Shown here piece after piece: positions 1 through 5,648 of a stretch of DNA of 5,855 nt. The stretch's first letter is position 1. The number at the start of each line of letters is the position of its first letter. Both the position numbers and the translations under genes were made by a program. This DNA comes from Deltaproteobacteria bacterium (GTDB lineage Bacteria > Desulfobacterota > DSM-4660 > Desulfatiglandales > B25-G16), in assembly GCA_020355145.1 (NCBI GenBank), contig CP070660.1, positions 838,488 through 844,342 on the forward strand. The letters run 5' to 3'. The notes below the pieces were generated by a model, which was given only the letters and a program-made list of their open reading frames with translations, searched no databases and was not told where the DNA came from.

Positions 1-251
1 AAGATAATCGCTACCCCATCCAATCCCCCATCCCTCACAAGGAGGTTACTTCCTGCCCCCAGAATCAGATACGGAATACCCTCATCTATCAGAAATGCTA
101 TCATCTCCCTTAATTCCTCCAAATTCCCGGCCCTGTACATCGCCTCCACGTTACCCCCAACCCTGAACGTTGTGTATTTGCTCATTGGGACATCAAAGTC
201 GAGTGCCTCACCTCCAATCTCTTTCATCCACTTCTTGATGTGAGCTTCCAT
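1..251 (-). CDS. murB: UDP-N-acetylenolpyruvoylglucosamine reductase MurB, N-terminal part (runs off the left edge)
   Basis: MurB is the cytoplasmic FAD enzyme that uses NADPH to reduce UDP-GlcNAc-enolpyruvate to UDP-MurNAc. Only 83 codons are visible, covering the start of the FAD-binding domain. TTFRVGG lies at residues 27-33 and LGAGSNLLVRDGG at residues 64-76; both are hallmark MurB flavin-binding motifs. The catalytic Ser/Cys and C-terminal Glu lie outside the window. The ATG at 251 leaves 26 residues before TTFRVGG, which fits the family. An in-frame ATG at 293 would add 14 residues (beginning MAPGRALAHF) but falls in repeat-containing spacer and is less likely. The Shine-Dalgarno signal is weak: AGG about 9 bases upstream of ATG 251. 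The gene follows murC in the same direction after a 215-base gap, although these two genes are often tightly packed. Identity is secure from the motifs and context. Confidence 0.95.
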   Translation of the reverse strand, partial: MEAHIKKWMKEIGGEALDFDVPMSKYTTFRVGGNVEAMYRAGNLEELREMIAFLIDEGIPYLILGAGSNLLVRDGGLDGVAII

Positions 252-255
252 TCTT

Positions 256-395
256 AAGTGCCTAAAGTGAGCTAAAGCCCGCCCTGGCGCCATGCTCTCT
301 AATCAGCCTACTAAGTCTGCAAGCCAGTAAGTGCTCTAATCAGCATATTATGCCTGTAGGCCAGGACTGGGCCAGGGTTAAGAAGTGCCTAAAGT
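256..395. repeat. 13-bp direct repeat pair (256-268 and 383-395)
   Basis: The 13-mer AAGTGCCTAAAGT occurs exactly at 256-268 and again at 383-395, 127 bases apart. The left copy lies 5 bases upstream of the murB ATG (minus-strand sense), in the place where a ribosome binding site would be. The pair could mark a local duplication or the borders of an inserted segment. The origin is inferred; the identity is read directly. Confidence 0.75.
297..344. repeat. 11-bp direct repeat pair (297-307 and 334-344)
   Basis: CTCTAATCAGC occurs at 297-307 and 334-344, 37 bases apart, nested inside the 13-bp direct repeat pair. The flanks are also loosely similar (GCTCTCTAATCAGCCTACTA against GTGCTCTAATCAGCATATTA), which suggests a small degenerate duplication. 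No open reading frame or known element is attached to it. Confidence 0.7.
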
Positions 396-425
396 TATAA
401 CCAAAGGTTTGACCTTAAAGGTTTC

Positions 426-479
426 CCTTTCGCCTTTAGCCTTTTGCCTCTCAATTCCTCAATTAATCAATCCTCAATT
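426..479. repeat. Tandem short-word tract overlapping the murC stop
   Basis: Three back-to-back 7-mers of the form CCTTTNG lie at 426-432, 433-439 and 440-446. They are followed by the 8-mers TCTCAATT (449-456), CCTCAATT (457-464) and CCTCAATT (472-479). The last copy encodes the C-terminal end of MurC, and its TGA is at 467-469 inside the tract. Such reiterated words look like slippage-derived or decayed intergenic repeats. Confidence 0.75.
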
Positions 480-1849
480 CGTTTCAATAACTCCGTCCCA
501 ACGAGGTGTATATCACCAGCACCGAGGGTTAAAACCAAATCACCGGCTTTCACCTCATCTAGAAGAAGAGAGATAACCTCCCCTTTACTGGGGCAAAAAT
601 TAACCGATCGGTGGCCATGATCTCTTATCCCCTGATAAAGGGACATGCTGTCTACGCCTGGTATGGGTTCTTCGCCTGCCCCGTAGATAGGGGTAATGAT
701 CAGAAAATCTGCCTGATTAAAGGCAATGACAAATTTATCATACAAGGCCCTTGTCCTCGTATATCTATGAGGTTGAAAGACAACCACCAATCTTCGGTCA
801 GGCCAGCATTCCTTAGCTGTAGTTATGGTTGCTACTATCTCTGTAGGATGGTGACCATAATCATCCAAGAATATTATGTCACCCCTTTCATCCTTTATCT
901 CAAAGCGCCTTTTAAGCCCTCCAAGACCCTTTAGCCCCTCCCTGATGTATTCAAAATCAATCTCCAGCTCTAACCCTACCCCTACTGCAGCCAGGGCATT
1001 CAGCACGTTGTGGTCTCCAGGGATACAGATGGTGATTTTACCCACTAAGGTATTCCTGAAGATAACATCAAAACTGGTGTTCAGCCCTTCCTTTTCTATC
1101 TCACTGGCCCTTATATCTGATTGGGGATTAAGACCATATGTCAGATAGCTCTTTGTAAGTTCAGGGATTAACCCCTGGACCTCTTTGTCATCAAGACAGA
1201 GAATGGCCCTACCAAAAAAAGGGACCTTATTGATAAAATCAACAAATGTCTTCCTGAGATTATCCATGCTGCGATAAAAATCTATATGTTCATAATCTAT
1301 GTTGGTAATAACAGCCATACTTGGGGATAAAGCGAGAAAGGAGCCATCACTTTCATCTGCCTCGGCCACCAGAAAATCACTACTCCCTAACCTCGCATTA
1401 GAGCCTCCCCACTGATTCAATCTCCCTCCAATAATAACGGTTGGGTCAAGACCACCCTTGGTCAAAATCGAACCTATCATACTGGTAGTGGTGGTTTTTC
1501 CATGTGCCCCTGCTACAGCTACCCCATATTTAAGCCTCATCAGTTGAGCCAGCATCTCCGCCCTTGGTATGACAGGAATGGATCTCTCCCCTGCCTCAAC
1601 TATCTCTGGGTTATCATCCTTTACTGCCGAAGAGAAAACTACAACATCTGCCCCATTTATATTCTTAGGCCTATGCCCCAGAAATATCCTTCCACCACTA
1701 TCTGAGAGATGCTCTGTTACCTCGCTTCTTCTGAGATCCGAGCCGCTAACATGGTAGCCTAAATTAATGAGAAGCTCGGCTATACCGCTCATTCCAATCC
1801 CGCCAATACCTACAAAATGGATATGTTTTACCTTGCCAAAGATCTTCAT
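467..1849 (-). CDS. murC: UDP-N-acetylmuramate--L-alanine ligase MurC
   Basis: MurC is the cytoplasmic ATP-dependent ligase that attaches L-alanine to UDP-MurNAc, the first peptide-stem step. The protein is 460 residues, normal for the family. Domain 1 (about 1-107) carries the nucleotide-fold motif GIGGIGMSG at 14-22. The central ATPase domain has the P-loop GAHGKTTT at 114-121, AEADESDGS at 162-170 and NIDYEHID at 183-190. PGDHNVLNALAA at 277-288 and RRFE at 314-317 lead into the C-terminal domain, with DDYGHHPTEI at 329-338, QPHRYTRT at 359-366 and GAGDI at 443-447. HGKTTT and GHHP distinguish MurC from MurD, E and F; the Mpl ligase is excluded by length and dcw context. ATG at 1849 is the first possible ATG, because an in-frame TGA lies a few codons upstream. 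No Shine-Dalgarno sequence precedes it. It follows murG after 74 bases. The last codons sit in a tandem-word tract. Confidence 0.98.
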   Translation of the reverse strand: MKIFGKVKHIHFVGIGGIGMSGIAELLINLGYHVSGSDLRRSEVTEHLSDSGGRIFLGHRPKNINGADVVVFSSAVKDDNPEIVEAGERSIPVIPRAEMLAQLMRLKYGVAVAGAHGKTTTTSMIGSILTKGGLDPTVIIGGRLNQWGGSNARLGSSDFLVAEADESDGSFLALSPSMAVITNIDYEHIDFYRSMDNLRKTFVDFINKVPFFGRAILCLDDKEVQGLIPELTKSYLTYGLNPQSDIRASEIEKEGLNTSFDVIFRNTLVGKITICIPGDHNVLNALAAVGVGLELEIDFEYIREGLKGLGGLKRRFEIKDERGDIIFLDDYGHHPTEIVATITTAKECWPDRRLVVVFQPHRYTRTRALYDKFVIAFNQADFLIITPIYGAGEEPIPGVDSMSLYQGIRDHGHRSVNFCPSKGEVISLLLDEVKAGDLVLTLGAGDIHLVGTELLKRIED

Positions 1850-1923
1850 TTTACTGGTTTGTCATTTGTCACTCGTGACCCATAACTCGTAGCAAGGTAC
1901 CAACTGACAAATGACCAATGACA
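1850..1923. repeat. murG-murC spacer with an 11-bp inverted repeat and reiterated words
   Basis: GTCATTTGTCA (1861-1871) and TGACAAATGAC (1905-1915) are a perfect 11-bp inverted repeat with a 33-base loop. The right arm continues into CAATGACATTA, a further copy of the ATGAC word. The loop holds ACTCGT twice (1871-1876, 1885-1890) around GACCCATA. There is no T run after the stem, so it is not a standard terminator. It could fold in the minus-strand transcript just before the murC start. The same kind of word repetition is seen in the other spacers. Confidence 0.75.
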
Positions 1924-3012
1924 TTACCCCTTATTTATCAGTTCCATCAACTGTTCAACTATGACTTCCCCGGCCCTTGGTCTTCCAGCCTTCAATGCAA
2001 GGGATGACATCCTTTTAAGCTCTTCTCTTTTTTCCATATACCTTCTAACCTTCCTGGACAGGGTTTTACCATTGAGATCCCTTTCGGGGATCATATCTGC
2101 AGCACCATTTGCCACCAAGGCCCTGGCATTAATGTCCTGGTGTTTATGAGCTGCATAGGGGTAAGGTATAAGGATGGATGGTTTTCCTAAGGCAGCCAAT
2201 TCGGCGATAGTGGTTGCACCTGCCCTACAGATAACCAAATCTGCCCTTCTGTAAGCAGAGCCCATATCCTCAATAAATGCTACTACTTCTCCATCAAGCC
2301 CAAGGGCATGATAATCATCAGTTACCTTGCCTAGATCACCCTTACCTGTTTGATGGATTACAAAAGGAAGAAGACCCACTGCCTTCAATTCCTTAAGAGC
2401 AGATATAATCGCCCTGTTTATCGCCTTAGCGCCTTGGCTTCCTCCCATAACCAGGATGACAAATCCCTTAGTAAGGTCTCTTGGAGATGGTTTTATGTGC
2501 ATAAGGTCATCCCTTATCGGATTTCCGCTTAAAAAGAGATTTCCCCTTTTGAAATATCTCCTGGTGTCCTCAAAGGATATAAAGACCTTTTTAACTAAGG
2601 GTGCTAAGATCCTGTTTGTTAGACCCGGAAAGGAATTCTGCTCATGTATAGCTACAGGTATTCCAAGAAACCAGGCAACCAGACACACAGGCCCGGACGA
2701 ATAACCACCTACACCAATTATCAGATGGGGCTTGAAATCTCTCATTATGGTAAGTGACTGGGTTGAGCTTAGAATTATCTTAAAAAGTGCTATTATCCCC
2801 CTTAAAAAACCCTTACCCTTTATACCTTCAACATCAATCGATCTGGCCTCAAATCCTGCCTTGAAAATAATCTCTTTCTCCATCTTCCTTCTACCAACCA
2901 CAAAAAGGATATCTATGTCATCAAACCTTTTCTTCAGCTCCCTGGCAATTGTTATCCCTGGGAATAGATGACCACCTGTGCCTCCACCAGCAATTAATAT
3001 TCTGACTTCCAT
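1924..3012 (-). CDS. murG: Lipid II synthase MurG (UDP-GlcNAc:lipid I N-acetylglucosaminyltransferase)
   Basis: MurG is a GT28-family peripheral membrane glycosyltransferase. It moves GlcNAc from UDP-GlcNAc to lipid I on the inner face of the cytoplasmic membrane, making lipid II. With this start the protein is 362 residues, close to the usual 350-370. The N-terminal Rossmann domain has GGGTGGH at 9-15, GVGGYSSGP at 100-108 and HEQN at 123-126. The second domain has GNPIR at 163-167, GGSQGA at 190-195, FIEDM at 246-250, CRAGATTIAEL at 262-272 and the donor-binding stretch around HKHQDINA at 289-296. The ATG at 3012 gives MEVRILIAGGGTGGH, a typical MurG beginning. A GTG at 3027 would add only MKKKG and overlaps a repeat arm. 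Neither start has a well-spaced Shine-Dalgarno signal, although a purine run (AAGAAAAAGGGA) abuts the ATG. The product supplies the substrate polymerised by FtsW, encoded just upstream. Confidence 0.97.
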   Translation of the reverse strand: MEVRILIAGGGTGGHLFPGITIARELKKRFDDIDILFVVGRRKMEKEIIFKAGFEARSIDVEGIKGKGFLRGIIALFKIILSSTQSLTIMRDFKPHLIIGVGGYSSGPVCLVAWFLGIPVAIHEQNSFPGLTNRILAPLVKKVFISFEDTRRYFKRGNLFLSGNPIRDDLMHIKPSPRDLTKGFVILVMGGSQGAKAINRAIISALKELKAVGLLPFVIHQTGKGDLGKVTDDYHALGLDGEVVAFIEDMGSAYRRADLVICRAGATTIAELAALGKPSILIPYPYAAHKHQDINARALVANGAADMIPERDLNGKTLSRKVRRYMEKREELKRMSSLALKAGRPRAGEVIVEQLMELINKG

Positions 3013-3115
3013 TCCCTTTTTCTTCACCGTTCATCTGGTTACAATCGTTGTAACAGCCCACCCCCTTAAACATAATCGGTGAACAGTTACAAATCACCTT
3101 GGCTTCCATTCATTC
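3013..3115 (-). promoter_or_regulatory. ftsW-murG spacer: nested, mutually exclusive inverted repeats (possible RNA fold before murG)
   Basis: Plus-strand GTTACAA (3038-3044), the loop TCG and TTGTAAC (3048-3054) form a perfect 7-bp hairpin. Another GTTACAA at 3086-3092 could pair instead with TTGTAAC at 3048-3054. Likewise CGGTGAA (3077-3083) can pair with TTCACCG at 3023-3029, or its GGTGA (3078-3082) can pair with TCACC at 3094-3098. In the minus-strand transcript this gives two sets of competing stems. The last arm overlaps the alternative GTG start and ends about 10 bases before the murG ATG. A regulatory role is inferred only; the spacer may instead be a decayed palindromic repeat. There is no T run, so it is not a clear terminator. 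Confidence 0.35.
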
Positions 3116-4231
3116 TCATGGCCGCTCCAAGGACCTTCTTGATATATTCATCAATATCCCCATACCTATGAGACTAACAATGAGAGAGGATCCACCATAA
3201 CTTATAAATGGAAGTGTCAAACCCTTAGTGGGTAAAAGGGCCATTACCACGCCCATATTGACTATTACCTGTACTGCCAACATACAACTTATCCCCATTG
3301 CAAGATAGGTCCCAAAAAGCTCCGGGGCATTTAAGGCGATCTTGATACCCCTGATTATAATAAAGGCAAACAGGATCAATAAGACACTCACCCCTATAAA
3401 TCCTATCTCCTCCGCTATTATTGCCAAGATAAAATCGGTATGGGGTTCTGGTAGATAGAAGAGCTTTTGTTTGCTATTGCCAATTCCAACCCCCAATAGC
3501 CCTCCTGAACCAAATGCCAGAAAGGAGTGGATTATCTGAAAGCCAAATCCATGGGGATCCTCCCATGGGTTTAAGAATGCCCACCATCGATTAAGCCTGT
3601 AAGCGGTATGGGATACCAGGTAAAAGACAACAGGGGTTATGAGGCCTCCCAGGACAAGGAGTTGCCCTAAATTCACTCCCCCTATAAAGAGAAGGATCAA
3701 CATCCACATTCCTATAATTATAGCCGTCCCGAGATCTGGCTGGAGAAGAATAAGGGTTATGAAGATCGCTGCGACCAGTAGGTGTGGAAGAAGCCCGTGA
3801 GAGAAAGTCCCTATGTTCTCGATGTTTTTGCTCATGCTATAGGCCACAAAAATGGCCAGAGACAACTTGACTATCTCCGATGGCTGGATTGAGATGAAGC
3901 CAAATCTGAACCACCTCTGGGCACCCCCAACCTTAACCCCAAGCCCCGGGACAAGCAGTAAAACCAATAAAATCAGACTCGAGCCCAGAAAAAGGTAGAC
4001 CATTCTTCTATAGAAAAGGTAGTTGATATTCTTTGCCAGTATCATAAAAAGGAGACCAAAGAGACAGAAGCCAATCTGCCTCTTAAGATAGTAATAGTGA
4101 TCTCCAAATCTCTCCTCCGCAAGAACTGAACTGGCACTATAAACCGCAACCAATCCAATACCAATCAACAATAAAACAGAGATAAGGATGAGAGGCTCAT
4201 AGTTATAAGCAGGTCTTTTCTTAGGCACCAT
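3116..4231 (-). CDS. ftsW: FtsW, SEDS-family septal peptidoglycan glycosyltransferase
   Basis: FtsW is the integral membrane SEDS polymerase that links lipid II into glycan strands at the division site with its class B PBP partner, FtsI. The protein is 371 residues with about ten hydrophobic segments; the first is at about 15-33 after a short basic N-terminus (MVPKKRP). Family signatures are YSASS at 31-35, GGAQRW at 102-107, QPSE at 116-119, QPDLGTA at 164-170, LPEPHTDFI at 260-268 and PTKGLTLPFISYGGSS at 334-349. Asp266 in HTDF matches the Asp known to be essential in RodA/FtsW. RodA and SpoVE are the paralogue alternatives; the dcw position between murD and murG argues for FtsW. The ATG at 4231 lies inside the murD end (11-base overlap), which suggests translational coupling. 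A GGGAGG sequence upstream is about 18 bases away, too far for a normal Shine-Dalgarno signal. Confidence 0.97.
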   Translation of the reverse strand: MVPKKRPAYNYEPLILISVLLLIGIGLVAVYSASSVLAEERFGDHYYYLKRQIGFCLFGLLFMILAKNINYLFYRRMVYLFLGSSLILLVLLLVPGLGVKVGGAQRWFRFGFISIQPSEIVKLSLAIFVAYSMSKNIENIGTFSHGLLPHLLVAAIFITLILLQPDLGTAIIIGMWMLILLFIGGVNLGQLLVLGGLITPVVFYLVSHTAYRLNRWWAFLNPWEDPHGFGFQIIHSFLAFGSGGLLGVGIGNSKQKLFYLPEPHTDFILAIIAEEIGFIGVSVLLILFAFIIIRGIKIALNAPELFGTYLAMGISCMLAVQVIVNMGVVMALLPTKGLTLPFISYGGSSLIVSLIGMGILMNISRRSLERP

Positions 4232-5648
4232 CTTTTAGTCTTCTAACCGCCTCCCTAAAGGCTGCTCCCCTGTGTTTAAAGTCCTTAAACATGTCAAAAC
4301 TTGAACAGGCAGGGGCAAGGAGAACAACATCTCCTTCCTGGGCCTGATCAAATGCGAGGGACACCGCATCATCCATATTGGTTGCCTTACTCCATGATAT
4401 CTTACTGCCAAATGCCTCCCCTAATAGGCAGCTCGCCTCGCCCAAGAAAACAGCCCCCTTTACCCTGTCAGAGGCTGCCTTAACAAGGGGAAGATAATCG
4501 CTGCCCTTATGCCTGCCTCCTGCGATCAATACAACTGGTCTTGCAAAGCTGGTAATGGATTTTATGGTCGCATCTATATTGGTGGCCTTTGAATCGTCAT
4601 AAAAGCCTACCCCTCTAACCGTGTCTACTAGCTCAGTCCTATGGGGCAAACCCTTAAAATGATCAATCACCTCCTGGATAGCTGAGGGAGATAGCTTGAG
4701 GCCCAGTGCTACGAGGATTGCGGCCATTAAATTTGCCCTATTATGCTCACCTGGTAATCTAAACCTATCCAGATTTAAGGTCACCGTGTTCTCACCTGGA
4801 ATCTTGACCACTATTTTTCCCTTATCTAAGAATGCGTGACGCCCAGGCTTACCTTTCAACCCATACCTATATACAGTAGGACCATTTTTGGGCCGTAACT
4901 TCCTTAGTAAGGGATCATCATCATCCAAGATGAGTATCTGCCCTGGCCCTTGGTTTGCAGAGATCCTTTCCTTGGCCCTTGCATAGGAGTGATAATCTGC
5001 ATATCTATCGAGATGGTCTGGGCTTACATTAAGAATCAGGGCCACAAGAGGGGAAAAGGTTTGGGTGGTATCGAGTTGAAAGCTGCTTACCTCTAACACC
5101 ACATAATCAGCCCCCTGTTCTCCCCCGATGTAATGAGTGAGGGGTCGGCCGATATTTCCACCAATAAACACACCTTTCCCTCCACTGAGCAGCATATCAC
5201 CTATTAGATTTACAACCGTTGACTTACCATTTGTTCCGGTTACAGCTATACATGGGGTCTTCAAATATCTACTCGCAAGCTCTATCTCCCCTATTATAGA
5301 GATCCCCTTTCGTCTGGCCTCTTTAAGTGGTCTGATATCAAGTGAGACACCAGGACTCACAACAACTAAATCCGCCTCTGTAAAGGTCTTCACCCTGTGT
5401 CCGCCTAACTCAAGCCTAATGCCCCATCTTATAAGATCACCCAAGAGATCCTTATCTAAATCAGGGCCTGCTTTTCTTTCACTAACAGTTACGTGGGAAC
5501 CTTGCTTAACAAGCCATTTGGCCGCTGCCAGGCCACTCTCACCAAGCCCTACCACCAGAGTCCTTCTACCAGATAAAGGGGTCAGATCTTGACATCTGAC
5601 ACATCTGAAAGTACTCGAATTGTGCAAAACCTTTTCCATAAATACCAT
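4221..5648 (-). CDS. murD: UDP-N-acetylmuramoyl-L-alanine--D-glutamate ligase MurD
   Basis: MurD is the cytoplasmic ATP-dependent ligase that adds D-glutamate to UDP-MurNAc-L-Ala. With this start it has 475 residues. Motifs are VVGLGESG at 32-39, the P-loop GTNGKST at 138-144, EVSSFQL at 186-192, NVSPDHLDRY at 207-216, the likely carbamylated Lys226 in RAKERI, GEHNRANLMAA at 300-310, LPHRTELV at 334-341, DDSKATN at 351-357, AGGRHKG at 376-382 and LLAPACSSFDMFKDFKHRG at 443-461. The last motif is characteristic of MurD. The start is uncertain. The conserved part begins near LSGRR (25-29), so about 24 extra residues precede it, partly encoded by a repeat. ATG 5648 and ATG 5639 are both possible, and neither has a Shine-Dalgarno signal. 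The open frame continues to a GTG at 5792, but that lies in a palindromic element. The stop codon overlaps the ftsW start. Function is secure; the 5' end is not. Confidence 0.95.
   Translation of the reverse strand: MVFMEKVLHNSSTFRCVRCQDLTPLSGRRTLVVGLGESGLAAAKWLVKQGSHVTVSERKAGPDLDKDLLGDLIRWGIRLELGGHRVKTFTEADLVVVSPGVSLDIRPLKEARRKGISIIGEIELASRYLKTPCIAVTGTNGKSTVVNLIGDMLLSGGKGVFIGGNIGRPLTHYIGGEQGADYVVLEVSSFQLDTTQTFSPLVALILNVSPDHLDRYADYHSYARAKERISANQGPGQILILDDDDPLLRKLRPKNGPTVYRYGLKGKPGRHAFLDKGKIVVKIPGENTVTLNLDRFRLPGEHNRANLMAAILVALGLKLSPSAIQEVIDHFKGLPHRTELVDTVRGVGFYDDSKATNIDATIKSITSFARPVVLIAGGRHKGSDYLPLVKAASDRVKGAVFLGEASCLLGEAFGSKISWSKATNMDDAVSLAFDQAQEGDVVLLAPACSSFDMFKDFKHRGAAFREAVRRLKDGA
5578..5609. 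repeat. GGGGTCAGAT hairpin repeat at the 5' edge of murD (possible transposase-associated repeat remnant)
   Basis: Plus-strand GTCAGAT (5581-5587), the loop CTTGAC and ATCTGAC (5594-5600) form a perfect 7-bp hairpin preceded by GGG. ACATCTGA is then repeated at 5592-5599 and 5601-5608. Read on the minus strand this encodes RCVRCQDLTP in front of the first conserved MurD residues. From memory, GGGGTCAGRTCTTG-type sequences recur between genes and near REP-associated (IS200-like) transposases in several proteobacterial genomes. The hairpin is seen directly; the mobile origin is inferred. Confidence 0.45.

Larger units (their letters stand above)
252..466. other. murC-murB spacer, no gene seen
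   Basis: This 215-base gap interrupts an otherwise compact gene run. I see no credible coding frame. It contains a 13-bp direct repeat, an 11-bp direct repeat and, next to murC, tandem 7-bp and 8-bp words. It also holds small palindromes such as TGGCGCCA (285-292) and AAGGT-TTG-ACCTT (404-416). No hairpin followed by a T run was found on the minus strand, so a murC terminator is not supported. No convincing -35/-10 pair for a separate murB promoter was found either. Confidence 0.7.

Noticed and set aside
345..420. Possible minus-strand promoter for murB (TATAAC and CATAAT-like -10 boxes)
   Set aside because: No acceptable -35 hexamer was found at 16-18 bases; AT-rich hexamers are expected by chance.
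385..1757. Plus-strand open frames opposite murC
   Set aside because: They are antisense to a strongly conserved gene, show no recognisable protein motifs and have no Shine-Dalgarno signal.
3013..3027. GTG at 3027 as the murG start
   Set aside because: It adds only MKKKG before a typical MurG N-terminus, has no better ribosome binding site and overlaps an inverted-repeat arm. It cannot be fully excluded.
3038..3054. Hairpin as a terminator between ftsW and murG
   Set aside because: The stem is AT-rich, only 7 bp, and has no T run on either side in the transcription direction.
2921..3109. Minus-strand 62-codon frame across the ftsW-murG spacer
   Set aside because: It overlaps the start of murG in another frame, has no Shine-Dalgarno signal, and lies in repeat-rich spacer with no protein-like pattern.
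5137..5592. A 151-codon plus-strand frame opposite murD
   Set aside because: The composition (rich in S, P and L) is typical of an antisense shadow, and the opposite strand carries clear MurD motifs.
5588..5603. CVRC pair in the MurD extension as a zinc-binding site
   Set aside because: There are only two cysteines, no partner pair nearby, and the peptide is explained by translation of the repeat.
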